From assembly GCF_020748185.1 (NCBI RefSeq), contig NZ_JAHZMO010000001.1:1-64000 (forward strand): a DNA stretch of 64,000 nt, in the 5' to 3' direction. Shown in pieces: positions 1 to 8,512 of the stretch. Under the pieces are notes generated by a model, which saw nothing but the letters and a program-made list of their open reading frames with translations, made no database searches and was not told the DNA's origin. The stretch comes from Terrisporobacter petrolearius. GTDB taxonomy: Bacteria; Bacillota; Clostridia; Peptostreptococcales; Peptostreptococcaceae. The stretch's first letter is position 1. Each line of letters begins with the position of its first letter. The position numbers and the translations under genes are program-made.

Positions 1-66
1 TATATTAATTTGTCCTATTAAATTTAAAATCATGGCTATCCCTCCCGGGATAAGGATAGCAGAAAT

Positions 67-1743
67 TTGTATAATTTTGTACATTTTTATATTCCATTTT
101 ATGTACATCTATATAGTATCATTTACAACGAATTAGTAACTGTAATAAATTATTATTATCCTAACCAACTAAAAAACAAAAAAATGGTATGCCCCTTTCA
201 TAATGACAAAAATCCTAGTTTATATGTAAAAGAGAATAGTTCTGGTGGCAGTTTTTATAAGTGTTTTGGTTGTGGTGAAAGTGGAGATATTATTACTTTT
301 ATTAGGAAAACTGAAAATCTTAATTTTATACCTGCACTGAAGAAGGCTTACGAGATTTTGGGAAAGAATTTGCAGCTACCTACAAACACAAGATCATCAA
401 AGTATAATAAACAAGAAAATAAAAATAATGATAGATTTTATAGAGCAAAAAACATAACCAACAATAAAGAGGCAACTATTAATTACTATAATTATAAAAT
501 CAAAGAAGCAAGATCAAAAGGACTTGATTATTTGGCGGCAGATTATGAAAATATGAAGTTTAAAGAAGAAAGTACAAATTACGAAATAGATTTTCCCTTT
601 ATGGACAAGGAGAACAATTTGCTAAAAGTATGGGAAAACTTAGCATGCTTACTTTCAGCAAACAAAATAGAAGTTTACTACAATGAAATTTCTAAAAATA
701 TAGAAGTTGATGGACTTTTTAGTAGCAACTTAAATGATTGTGTTATAGATATACATTCCCTTTGTTACAAATATGGATTTAAATTAACTTCAAAACAAAT
801 AGTAGAGTTTATTACAAAAATAGGAATGGACAATCACCAAAATCCAGTTAGAAAATATCTGGATGATTGTGAAAAAATATATGACAATAAAAATAATAAT
901 ATTCAAAAGTTATGTGATTGTTTAATAACGAAGAAAAACTTTAACCAAAAGCTAAAAAGAATATTAATTATTAAGTGGTTAATTAATACAGCTAGGATTG
1001 TTTATAATAATGAAGGAAATATGAACGTTGAAGGTGTCCTAACCTTGCAAGGAGGCCAAGGACTGGGCAAAACTAGGTTTATTAAAAAAATAATTCCATT
1101 ATATATAAAAACAGGATTAGATTTGGATCCCAGTGACAAGGATAAAATAAATCAGTGTATAAAATACTGGGTATGTGAGTTGGGTGAATTGGACTCCACC
1201 CTAAAAAAGGATTTGGCAAAATTAAAAGCTTTTTTAACAGAGCAAGAAGATGAATTTAGAAGGCCATATGCAGCCTTTCCATTAAAATACCCTAGGATGA
1301 CCTCATTTTATGCAACAGTTAACCAAGGGGATTTTTTAAAGGATGAAACAGGAAATAGAAGGTATTGGGTTATACCAGTGGAGAAAATAGATTTTGAAAA
1401 GTTGGAAGAAATTGATGTAAATCAATTGTGGGGACAAGTGATGCATCTGCTTTGTAGTAACAAATATGCTCACTATTTAACCAGTGATGAGATGAAAATG
1501 TTAAATGAAAGTAATGATGAATTTACACCGATGAATCATGTGCAAGTCATGGTGGAAGATGGGTTTAATTGGAATAGTCCAAAAGATGATTGGAGTTGGA
1601 CAAGCTCCAGTGAGATTGCCAGATATTTTAATTTGAAAAGTACAAAAGGATTGAAAAGTGTTATGGAGTTTTATGGTGCTACCTTTACCAAAAGAGGTGG
1701 AATAAGAGGTTATATATGTCCAAAATTAATAAGGATTTGCTAA
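67..1743 (+). CDS. Primase zinc-finger/VapE-like helicase of mobile-element type
   Basis: This probably unwinds or primes DNA for replication of a plasmid, phage or integrated element. The N-terminal part holds a DnaG-type CHC2 zinc finger (C42-P-F-H45, C66-x2-C69). The C-terminal half is a virulence-associated-E-type P-loop domain with Walker A GGQGLGKT at residues 329-336 and the family block from about residue 395 (RRPYAAFPLKYPR, then GNRRYWVIPV). The TTG start has AAGGA at 52-56 in front of it. The first 25 residues are oddly hydrophobic, so the true start may lie further in or the 5' end may be damaged. No integrase, excisionase or structural genes accompany it, and housekeeping murJ follows. 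The domain reading is secure; origin as a mobile-element remnant is inference. Confidence 0.8.
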   Translation: MYNFVHFYIPFYVHLYSIIYNELVTVINYYYPNQLKNKKMVCPFHNDKNPSLYVKENSSGGSFYKCFGCGESGDIITFIRKTENLNFIPALKKAYEILGKNLQLPTNTRSSKYNKQENKNNDRFYRAKNITNNKEATINYYNYKIKEARSKGLDYLAADYENMKFKEESTNYEIDFPFMDKENNLLKVWENLACLLSANKIEVYYNEISKNIEVDGLFSSNLNDCVIDIHSLCYKYGFKLTSKQIVEFITKIGMDNHQNPVRKYLDDCEKIYDNKNNNIQKLCDCLITKKNFNQKLKRILIIKWLINTARIVYNNEGNMNVEGVLTLQGGQGLGKTRFIKKIIPLYIKTGLDLDPSDKDKINQCIKYWVCELGELDSTLKKDLAKLKAFLTEQEDEFRRPYAAFPLKYPRMTSFYATVNQGDFLKDETGNRRYWVIPVEKIDFEKLEEIDVNQLWGQVMHLLCSNKYAHYLTSDEMKMLNESNDEFTPMNHVQVMVEDGFNWNSPKDDWSWTSSSEIARYFNLKSTKGLKSVMEFYGATFTKRGGIRGYICPKLIRIC

Positions 1744-1761
1744 TTATATATTTGAAACATT

Positions 1762-1797
1762 AAAAGGACGCTAAAAATTAAGTTTTAGCGTCCTTTT
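1762..1797 (+). terminator. Intrinsic terminator after the primase-like gene
   Basis: A perfect 15-bp stem (1762-1776 with 1783-1797) has a 6-base loop and ends in TTTT. A second imperfect hairpin built on GGACGGC and GCCGACCGCC lies at about 1900-1930. The rest of the gap up to murJ holds a possible -10 box TATAAT at 2060-2065, with no convincing -35. Confidence 0.85.
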
Positions 1798-2099
1798 AAC
1801 GTCCTTTTATATGTTTTAGTGTACTTTTTTCTTATGTAAGAGTTCTTAGACTTATTAAATACTATTTTTTAGTATAAGAATTGGTCACTAAAATAAAAAG
1901 GACGGCAAGAAAAATCTCGCCGACCGCCCTATAATAAAGCAATACCAAGGAAAAGGCTCCTAGGACACTAAAAAATTATATGAAAAACTAGAATTATTAA
2001 AATTTATTAATATAAAGAAATAATGTTAGAATATCGTATTAAATTTTAACAAAAGATACTATAATGGTATGTGTGATAAAAATACAAAGGAGCAAAACA

Positions 2100-3641
2100 A
2101 TGAGTAAATTGGCAAGAGCCACTTTTGGACTAATGGTGGCAACTATAATAGCAAAAATATTGGGATTTGGTAGAGAATTAGTTCTTGCTGCTGGGTATGG
2201 AGCAGGCATATATAGTGATGCCTATATAACAGCCATGAATATACCACAGGTTATTTTTGCAATAATCGGAAGTACTTTAGCAACGGTACTTATACCTATG
2301 TATATGGAAGTACATAAAGAAGAAGGAGAAGAAGGTTCTCTTAAATTTATAAATAATGTGTTTAACTTAGTTGTAATAGGATGTGTAGTTCTTTCTATTC
2401 TTGGGTTTGTGTTTACAGAGCAAATTGTAAACGTATTTGCCATGGGATACAAAGGAGAGGCATTGCAAGTGGCTATTAATTTTACTAGAATAACTATTCT
2501 TGGAATTGTATTTACTGGCCTTAGTTATGTGATGACTTCTTATTTACAAATAAAAAATGATTTTATTACGCCAGGACTTAGTAGTGTGCCAAAGAATGTA
2601 ATTATTATTGTGGCAACCTTACTTAGTATAAAGTATGGTCCTTATATAATGATTTGGGGGACTTTGCTTGGAATGGTAAGTGAGTTTTTAATTCAAGTAC
2701 CTTATGCAATTAAGGCTGGATATAGATATGTACCAATTATTAAGATAAAAGATAAATATATTAAAAAGATGGCTTGGCTTATTGCACCTGTGCTAATCGG
2801 TGTGGCAGTAAATCAGGTGAATACTTTGGTAGACAGAACTTTGGCATCTACATTGCCAGCAGGGACAGTTTCTGCACTAAATTATTCAAATAAACTGATA
2901 TCCTTTGTTATAGCCATATTTATAACATCGATTTCATCTGTGATTTATCCTATTTTGTCACAGTTGTCTAAGGAAGATAACAAAGAGAGATTTATTTCAT
3001 CTGTTATAAAAAGTATAAACTGTGTCATAATACTTGTTTTGCCAATTACTGTAGGAACTATGGTTCTATCACTTCCAATAGTAAGGATACTTTTTGAAAG
3101 AGGAGCTTTTGACCCAAGGGGAACTTCTTTAACAGCAGTGGCTTTGGCTATGTATTCTGTAGGAATGGTTGCCTATGGTCTAAGAGATGTTCTGGGCAAG
3201 ATTTTTTACTCTTTGCAAGACACAAAGACACCAATGGTAAATGGTGTAATTGCCATGGGTATGAACATGGTTATGGATGTGGTGTTTATTCAGTTTTGGG
3301 GACTTGCGGGCCTTACTTTGGCCACTAGCTTGTCTTCACTGGCTTGTATTATGTTGTTGTTTAGAAGTTTGAGAAAGAAGATAGGATACTATGGACAAGA
3401 TAAGATTGCAAAGGCTACAGTGAAAAGTCTTGTGGCATCTTTGATTATGGGTGCTGTGGCTTATTATTCTTATCATTATATGATAGGGTTTACTCATACT
3501 GGAGGAAAGACAGAGTTTATTGTGCTTATGATTGCTGTTACTTTGGCGACTGCTGTATATGGTGGTCTTGTTATATTGTTTAAGGTTGATGAGATTAGGA
3601 TTGTTACGGATGTGGTGAAGAGAAGATTGAAGAGAGCTTAG
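2100..3641 (+). CDS. murJ: MurJ lipid II flippase (MviN family)
   Basis: This integral membrane protein moves lipid-linked peptidoglycan precursors (lipid II) to the outer face of the membrane. The 513-residue length and about 14 hydrophobic segments fit the MOP/MviN family. The start MSKLARATFGLM and later LFERGAFDP and KIFYSLQDTKTPMVNG motifs are typical MurJ. I chose the ATG at 2100 because AAAGGAG at 2086-2092 stands just before it; an in-frame ATG 36 bases upstream lacks such a site. A close paralogue lies at 52005-53543 inside the polysaccharide locus. The gene stands alone with its own terminator, which fits a housekeeping role. Confidence 0.9.
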   Translation: MSKLARATFGLMVATIIAKILGFGRELVLAAGYGAGIYSDAYITAMNIPQVIFAIIGSTLATVLIPMYMEVHKEEGEEGSLKFINNVFNLVVIGCVVLSILGFVFTEQIVNVFAMGYKGEALQVAINFTRITILGIVFTGLSYVMTSYLQIKNDFITPGLSSVPKNVIIIVATLLSIKYGPYIMIWGTLLGMVSEFLIQVPYAIKAGYRYVPIIKIKDKYIKKMAWLIAPVLIGVAVNQVNTLVDRTLASTLPAGTVSALNYSNKLISFVIAIFITSISSVIYPILSQLSKEDNKERFISSVIKSINCVIILVLPITVGTMVLSLPIVRILFERGAFDPRGTSLTAVALAMYSVGMVAYGLRDVLGKIFYSLQDTKTPMVNGVIAMGMNMVMDVVFIQFWGLAGLTLATSLSSLACIMLLFRSLRKKIGYYGQDKIAKATVKSLVASLIMGAVAYYSYHYMIGFTHTGGKTEFIVLMIAVTLATAVYGGLVILFKVDEIRIVTDVVKRRLKRA

Positions 3642-3658
3642 AAATAAGCTCTTTTTTG
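3634..3658 (+). terminator. Intrinsic terminator of murJ
   Basis: AGAGCTTA, a GAAA loop and TAAGCTCT form a hairpin followed by six T. The stem overlaps the murJ stop codon. Confidence 0.85.
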
Positions 3659-3736
3659 TATTAGCCTGCCTACAAAAGTATTATTGAGGAATTAAAATTA
3701 TAATTATTCATAAGACTAAAAACTTAATAATAATCG

Positions 3737-3765
3737 TTGACAAAAAATGGTAAAAAGTACACAAT
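3737..3765 (+). promoter_or_regulatory. Candidate promoter of the RiPP cluster
   Basis: A perfect TTGACA at 3737-3742 is followed after 17 bases by CACAAT (3760-3765), a weak -10. It lies about 70 bases before the PqqD-like gene and is the only good -35 in this gap. Confidence 0.4.
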
Positions 3766-3837
3766 AAAAATATAGGATTATATATTATAAAAATAAGATT
3801 GCACAAAAAGAATAAGTAAAACATAGGAGCAAAAACA

Positions 3838-4110
3838 ATGAAAATAAATGGGGATTTTATGATAAGAGAGATTGCAGGAGATACTATTCTTGTTGCAACA
3901 GGACAAGCTTCACAAAATTTTAATGGGATGATAACACTAAATGAAGTTGGAGCATTTATTTTAGAAAAAATTGAAGAATGTAAAGATGAAGATGAATTAG
4001 TTAGCAAGATTCTTGATGAATTTGAAGTAGATGAAAATATAGCTAGAGAAGATACTAGGGAGTTTATTGAACAGCTTTTAAAAATGGGGATAGTTTTGAA
4101 TGCTGATTAA
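3838..4110 (+). CDS. PqqD-like RiPP recognition protein
   Basis: This 90-residue protein belongs to the PqqD family, stand-alone recognition elements that hold the leader of a ribosomal peptide for a modifying enzyme. The block VATGQASQNFNGMITLNEVGAFIL at residues about 20-42 is the family core; the acidic helical C-terminal half (DELVSKILDEFEVDE, then EFIEQLLKMGIV) also fits. AGGAG precedes the ATG by about 8 bases. It opens the cluster, with the precursor 125 bases downstream and a radical SAM enzyme two genes later. Binding to the precursor encoded at 4236-4613 is inferred from gene order. Confidence 0.85.
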   Translation: MKINGDFMIREIAGDTILVATGQASQNFNGMITLNEVGAFILEKIEECKDEDELVSKILDEFEVDENIAREDTREFIEQLLKMGIVLNAD

Positions 4111-4117
4111 ATTTTAC

Positions 4118-4152
4118 TATATTGTAAATTAGAGTTGGTATTTTACAATATA
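4118..4152 (+). other. Intercistronic hairpin before the precursor gene
   Basis: TATATTGTAAA (4118-4128) is the exact inverse of TTTACAATATA (4142-4152), with a 13-base loop. There is no T-tract, so it is more likely an mRNA processing or stability element, or a protein-binding site, than a terminator. Confidence 0.5.
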
Positions 4153-4235
4153 TAGAAATTAATTTTATATAGGGGTATGTATATAAATTTCTTTATGTTG
4201 TATTAAATATAATTAAAAATTATGGGGGGAATAGT

Positions 4236-4613
4236 GTGAGAAGAAAATATACAAAGCCAAGTATGAGCATAGATATGTTCGAAGCCAATGAGTATATAGC
4301 AGCTTGTTACAAAATATACTGTAATGTACCTAAAGGTTATGGTTTTAATGATTTAAATGGCGATGGTAAGTATAGAAAAAAAGATGATGGTTCAAAAATA
4401 GCTTCAGGAACAGGATGCAATAAAGTGCATGTAGGCGTACATTTAGATGCTGCACCTCATGAGAATGCTATGTGGCAACCAACTGACTTTTGGGGAGAGA
4501 ACAAGGGGACGGCTTATGGTGTATTCCAATGGACTCAAGGGAATGGTAATAGCGGACACCATTTCTCAAAGGTTTCAGACACTCAGTGGGAAAGTAATCC
4601 AAATGCATCATAA
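4236..4613 (+). CDS. Putative RiPP precursor peptide (ANEYIAAC leader type)
   Basis: The GTG start follows a strong GGGGGGA at 4224-4230, and 125 residues are encoded. The N-terminus MRRKYTKPSMSIDMFEANEY then IAAC looks like a leader: a basic start, then an F-E-A-N-E-Y motif and a small-residue run that could be a cleavage region. The remainder is rich in Gly, Asn, Asp, Trp, His and Tyr, with cysteines at 24, 29 and 61. It contains an EF-hand-like stretch DLNGDGKYRKKDD (39-51) and ends in Ser (NPNAS). It has no membrane segment or enzyme domain. The position between the PqqD-like and HprK-like genes and the terminator right behind it support a precursor role. The modification and the mature form are unknown. 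Confidence 0.7.
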   Translation: MRRKYTKPSMSIDMFEANEYIAACYKIYCNVPKGYGFNDLNGDGKYRKKDDGSKIASGTGCNKVHVGVHLDAAPHENAMWQPTDFWGENKGTAYGVFQWTQGNGNSGHHFSKVSDTQWESNPNAS

Positions 4614-4638
4614 AATAAAATAAATATACAGAAAAGGC

Positions 4639-4668
4639 AAAGGTGGGATGGTAATCCTACCTTTTTTT
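4639..4668 (+). terminator. Intrinsic terminator/attenuator after the precursor
   Basis: AAAGGTGGGAT (4639-4649), a GGTA loop and ATCCTACCTTT (4654-4664) form an 11-bp stem with one G-U pair, followed by an unbroken T-run to 4668. It sits inside the cluster, between precursor and enzymes. Partial termination would give more precursor mRNA than enzyme mRNA. Confidence 0.8.
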
Positions 4669-4677
4669 GAGGTAAGT

Positions 4678-5538
4678 ATGAATATAAAATGTGGTAAATT
4701 AGCATTTAAAATATCCCATGATAAGAGATGGGATATACCTATAAATGCAAAAAAATTTGAAGATAATGATAGTGAAATAAATATATATTATAGAATTAAA
4801 TTTGTAGATAGTATCAAATACAACAATGAGCCAATTGTATGTCAAAGAGAGCATATCCTAGTTACTAAAAATGACCATAATTTTGAATCTAGATATTTGA
4901 TGATACCAGGTAACTTTTATCCTTATGCCTATTATAGGGAAGATAGTGACAAAAAAATAAGTATAGAAATCATAAAGGATTTTAAAAATAGCTTTACTAT
5001 AGATACAATGTTTTGGTCTTTATTTGCCTTAGAAAAACATTTAATAAAAGAAGAATCAATTATTTTTCACTGCTCATACATGGTTTATAAAGGTTATGCA
5101 GTTTTATTTAGTGGGCCAAGTGGTATAGGCAAGTCAACACAATCAAGATTATGGGAGAAAAATAGAAATACTAGAATCATTAATGGAGATAGAGCTTTAT
5201 TAGTAAAAGAAGATAAAAACTGGTATGTAAATGGCTGGCCTGTTTGTGGTTCTTCAGAAATTTGTACAAATGAAAAACATGAACTAGGTTCCATCGTATT
5301 TTTAGGAAAAAGCAATGAAAATTCAGTGGTTCGCCTTGAAAGAAAATATGCAATAAAAAAATTAATAAGTCAAATAACTATAAATTATTGGAATAAAGAT
5401 TTTGTAAATAAGGCAATTTCTTTAGCCGAAAATATTGTTGATAATATAAAAATATATGAATTAACATGTACGCCAGATATAGAGGCAGTAAAAGTATTAG
5501 AAAAGTTTTTGGAGGAGAATGAAGAATGGATACATTAG
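4678..5538 (+). CDS. HPr-kinase-like (HprK-related) peptide kinase
   Basis: The 286-residue protein carries a P-loop GPSGIGKST at residues 146-154 and the downstream NGDRALL element of the HprK/PEP-carboxykinase-like kinase fold. It lacks the full HprK N-terminal domain. HprK-like kinases in lasso-peptide clusters (the paeninodin type) phosphorylate the C-terminal serine of the precursor; this precursor also ends in Ser. I chose the ATG at 4678, preceded by GAGG at 4669-4672, because a start at 4648 would fall inside the terminator stem. It overlaps the radical SAM gene by 13 bases, so the two are translationally coupled. Peptide phosphorylation is inference from family and context. Confidence 0.75.
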   Translation: MNIKCGKLAFKISHDKRWDIPINAKKFEDNDSEINIYYRIKFVDSIKYNNEPIVCQREHILVTKNDHNFESRYLMIPGNFYPYAYYREDSDKKISIEIIKDFKNSFTIDTMFWSLFALEKHLIKEESIIFHCSYMVYKGYAVLFSGPSGIGKSTQSRLWEKNRNTRIINGDRALLVKEDKNWYVNGWPVCGSSEICTNEKHELGSIVFLGKSNENSVVRLERKYAIKKLISQITINYWNKDFVNKAISLAENIVDNIKIYELTCTPDIEAVKVLEKFLEENEEWIH

Positions 5539-6623
5539 AAGTAATTAATAATATTGAAGAAAAATTATGTTACAAAGCAACATTAGCTAATATTCCATTA
5601 AGTGGAGCTTTTGAATTATTACCTCTTTGTAATATGAACTGTAGTATGTGTTATATACGATTAACAAGTGAAGAAATGTATAAAATTGGATATCTTAGAA
5701 CTGCTGATGAATGGTTATCAATTGCAAAAGAAATGAAAGATGCAGGTACACTTTTTATACTATTAACCGGAGGAGAACCCTTACTGTATAAAGAATTTGA
5801 AGAAATTTATAATGGTCTGAGAGAAATGGGAATGATTGTGACTATAAATACTAATGGGACTTTAATTAATGACGAGGTATGCAATATGTTAGCAAATAAT
5901 AAGCCACGCAGAGTAAATGTAACTTTATATGGAGCAAGTAACGAGACTTATAAAAAATTATGTCATAACCCTAAAGGCTATGATGAAACAATTAGAGGAA
6001 TAAACCTACTAAAACAAAAAAATATAGATATTAAGCTAAATGTGAGTTTAGTAAAAGAAAATATGAGTGATCTGCCTAAGATGTTGGAAATAGCTAATAA
6101 TCTAGAAATTTCTATAAAGGTAGACACGTACATGTATCCAAAAACTAAAGGAATTAAAAATGATTTTAATAATGATGATAGAATAGATCCACAAAAAGTA
6201 GCAAATATAGATACTTTTATTAGATACAATACAGAAACTGAAGAGTCATTTATGAAAAATAGATGGGAGTATTTAAATAGATATGAGTATGGTAAAAACG
6301 CTAAACCTCCTAAATCCCTACCTTTGAGCTGTAGAGCAGGTAAAAGTTCTTTTTGGATAAATTGGCAAGGAAATATGACTCCTTGTGTATTTTTAGACAA
6401 TATATATATGGATGTTTTTGAAAATGGATTTATAAAATCATGGAATTATATAGTTGAAGAAAGTAAAAAAATATTTTTATCTTCTGATTGTAAACATTGT
6501 GATAAGAGAGAAGTATGCCAAGTTTGTGCAGCAGCAGCTTATTGCGAGACGGGAAGTGTAAGTAAAAAACCAGAGTATTTATGTAAATTAACAGAAGAAA
6601 TAATAAAGATCTTAAGTTGTTGA
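5526..6623 (+). CDS. Radical SAM/SPASM peptide-modifying enzyme
   Basis: This 365-residue enzyme should cleave S-adenosylmethionine to start radical chemistry on the precursor. The CX3CX2C cluster is C35, C39 and C42 (LCNMNCSMC), followed by the GGEPLL motif near residue 82. The C-terminus is a SPASM-type cysteine region (SCRAG near 275, TPCVF, then CKHC, EVCQVC, YC and LC to residue about 355) for auxiliary Fe-S clusters. It overlaps the end of the HprK-like gene. Members of this family make thioether, C-C or epimerised residues; which one applies here cannot be told from sequence. Confidence 0.88.
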   Translation: MDTLEVINNIEEKLCYKATLANIPLSGAFELLPLCNMNCSMCYIRLTSEEMYKIGYLRTADEWLSIAKEMKDAGTLFILLTGGEPLLYKEFEEIYNGLREMGMIVTINTNGTLINDEVCNMLANNKPRRVNVTLYGASNETYKKLCHNPKGYDETIRGINLLKQKNIDIKLNVSLVKENMSDLPKMLEIANNLEISIKVDTYMYPKTKGIKNDFNNDDRIDPQKVANIDTFIRYNTETEESFMKNRWEYLNRYEYGKNAKPPKSLPLSCRAGKSSFWINWQGNMTPCVFLDNIYMDVFENGFIKSWNYIVEESKKIFLSSDCKHCDKREVCQVCAAAAYCETGSVSKKPEYLCKLTEEIIKILSC

Positions 6624-6657
6624 GGAGTAGAATTAAGTTAGTTGTTAGGGGGGAAGA

Positions 6658-8421
6658 TTGATATCTATGGAGTCAATCAAGATAATAATTGGGAAAATTA
6701 AAGATGGAACTATTAGACAGATGTGGATAGAGTTTAAGTGGATGTTTAGTTATGCTAAAAAATATAAAAAAGAAATAGTTTTTTATATTTTCTTAGGAGT
6801 CTTTTCAACAGTAATGACCTTAGTAAGCAGTATTGCATCAAAAGAGCTAATAGATGTGGTCACAGGACACAATATAAAAGGAGCGCCACTGATAGCCATA
6901 ATTATGATAGGTATGGCACTGTTTAGCTTGTTTTTTGACTCTATCATGTCTCGTATTACACTGAAAATAAATATAAGAATACAAAATGATATCCAGGCAG
7001 ATATTTTTGATAAAATAATTGAAGTTAATTGGTTAGACCTTTCAAAATATCCAAGTGGAGATATATTAAATAGATTTAGTAATGATGTGGGCACCGTAGC
7101 ACAAAGTGCTATTGGATGGGTTCCAGATTTAGTTGTAGGTGTATTTAACTTTGTAGCCACCCTTGCCGTAATTATGTACTACGACCCTACTATGATGGTG
7201 TTGACTGCTCTTAATGCTCCAGTAATGCTTTTGTCTTCTAAGGTATTAATGTCTAGAATGAGAGATTACACAAAAAACGTTAAAGAAATGAACAGTGAAG
7301 TTACGCATTTTCAAACAGAGACTTTTTCAAATGTAGATTCTATAAAGTCCTTCGATTTAACATCATTATTTTCTACAAGACTTAGAAATTTTCAATCTAG
7401 ATATAAAGATGTAAATTTGGAATATAACTTATTTAGTATAAAAACCAATGTGGTATTGTCATTAATAGGAATGGTAATTGAATATTCCTTCTTTGGTTGG
7501 GCTGTATACAGATTATGGACAGGGTATATTACCTATGGAGAAATGACCTTGTTCTTAACTCAAGCAGGGCGGTTATCGTCTTCTTTCAGCTCTTTAGTAT
7601 CAATAATTCCATCAACAGTAGGCTCTACCATATCTGCAGCTCGTCTTATGGAAATAATAAATTTACCAAAGGAAAATAGAAATATTGGAGATAGTGAGGA
7701 ACTTAGAAACGTTAGCAATGATGGATTCTCTATAAAATTAAAAGATGTAGATTTTTCCTATGTAGAAGATCAGAAAGTTATTAATTCATCATATTTTGAA
7801 GCTCATAGAAATGAAATAGTAGCCATAGTAGGCCCTTCTGGAGAAGGAAAAACTACTTTAATTCGTATGTTTTTAGGACTGATTTTGCCAGATTCAGGTG
7901 AAGCAGTTATGATAGATAAGGATGGGAAAAAAGTAGAGTTAAATGCATCCACAAGGAAATTTTTCTCCTATGTGCCACAGGGAAATACCATATTCTCTGG
8001 AAGCATATCAGAAAACCTAAGAATGGTTAAAGAAGATGCAACTGATGAAGAAATAATAGAAGCTTTAAAAATAGCTTGTGCTTACGAATTTGTTGAAAAA
8101 CTGCCTGAGGGTATAAATAGTACAGTAGGTCCTAGAGGGTTGGGCCTTTCAGAAGGACAAGCTCAGCGTATTTCCATAGCCAGGGCAGTTCTTAGAGATG
8201 CACCCATACTGTTGCTAGATGAAGCTACATCTGCCTTAGATATAACTACAGAAAGAAAAGTTCTAAAAAATATTATTCAACAAAAGCCTAATAAAACTTG
8301 TATAGTTACTACTCATAGACCTAGTGTTTTAAACCTGAGTCAAAGAGTTTATAGAGTTATGGATAAAACTATTACACAACTTTGTGAAGAGGAGTCTAGT
8401 GCAATGGCTATAGACTTTTAG
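6658..8421 (+). CDS. ABC exporter, fused membrane and ATPase domains
   Basis: The 587-residue half-transporter has an ABC type 1 membrane domain of about six segments (residues about 38-310) and a C-terminal ATPase. Visible are Walker A GPSGEGKTT, the Q-loop YVPQGN, signature LSEGQ in place of LSGGQ, and Walker B ILLLDEATSALD. There is no N-terminal C39 peptidase domain, so leader removal must come from another protein or not occur. The TTG at 6658 lies 4 bases after AGGGGGG (6647-6653); an ATG at 6667 is the alternative. Its place in the cluster suggests that it exports the modified peptide or gives immunity to it. Confidence 0.88.
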   Translation: MISMESIKIIIGKIKDGTIRQMWIEFKWMFSYAKKYKKEIVFYIFLGVFSTVMTLVSSIASKELIDVVTGHNIKGAPLIAIIMIGMALFSLFFDSIMSRITLKINIRIQNDIQADIFDKIIEVNWLDLSKYPSGDILNRFSNDVGTVAQSAIGWVPDLVVGVFNFVATLAVIMYYDPTMMVLTALNAPVMLLSSKVLMSRMRDYTKNVKEMNSEVTHFQTETFSNVDSIKSFDLTSLFSTRLRNFQSRYKDVNLEYNLFSIKTNVVLSLIGMVIEYSFFGWAVYRLWTGYITYGEMTLFLTQAGRLSSSFSSLVSIIPSTVGSTISAARLMEIINLPKENRNIGDSEELRNVSNDGFSIKLKDVDFSYVEDQKVINSSYFEAHRNEIVAIVGPSGEGKTTLIRMFLGLILPDSGEAVMIDKDGKKVELNASTRKFFSYVPQGNTIFSGSISENLRMVKEDATDEEIIEALKIACAYEFVEKLPEGINSTVGPRGLGLSEGQAQRISIARAVLRDAPILLLDEATSALDITTERKVLKNIIQQKPNKTCIVTTHRPSVLNLSQRVYRVMDKTITQLCEEESSAMAIDF

Positions 8422-8468
8422 TAAATAGTTTATTCTAGTAAAACGCTAAAACAAAAACTAACACGGGG

Positions 8469-8500
8469 TAAAGGGGTGCACAAAAATGTTACCCCCTTTA
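8469..8500 (+). repeat. Small hairpin repeat, copy 1
   Basis: TAAAGGGG (8469-8476) pairs with CCCCTTTA (8493-8500). Bases 8469-8498, read on the minus strand, match 57251-57280 at 29 of 30 positions. It has no T-tract and sits directly before the ribosome-binding site of the next gene. Confidence 0.7.
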
Positions 8501-8512
8501 AAAAGGAGAAAT

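Noticed and set aside
6658..8421. Leader-cutting peptidase-containing exporter
   Set aside because: The sequence before the membrane domain is too short for a C39 peptidase and has no Cys-His motif.
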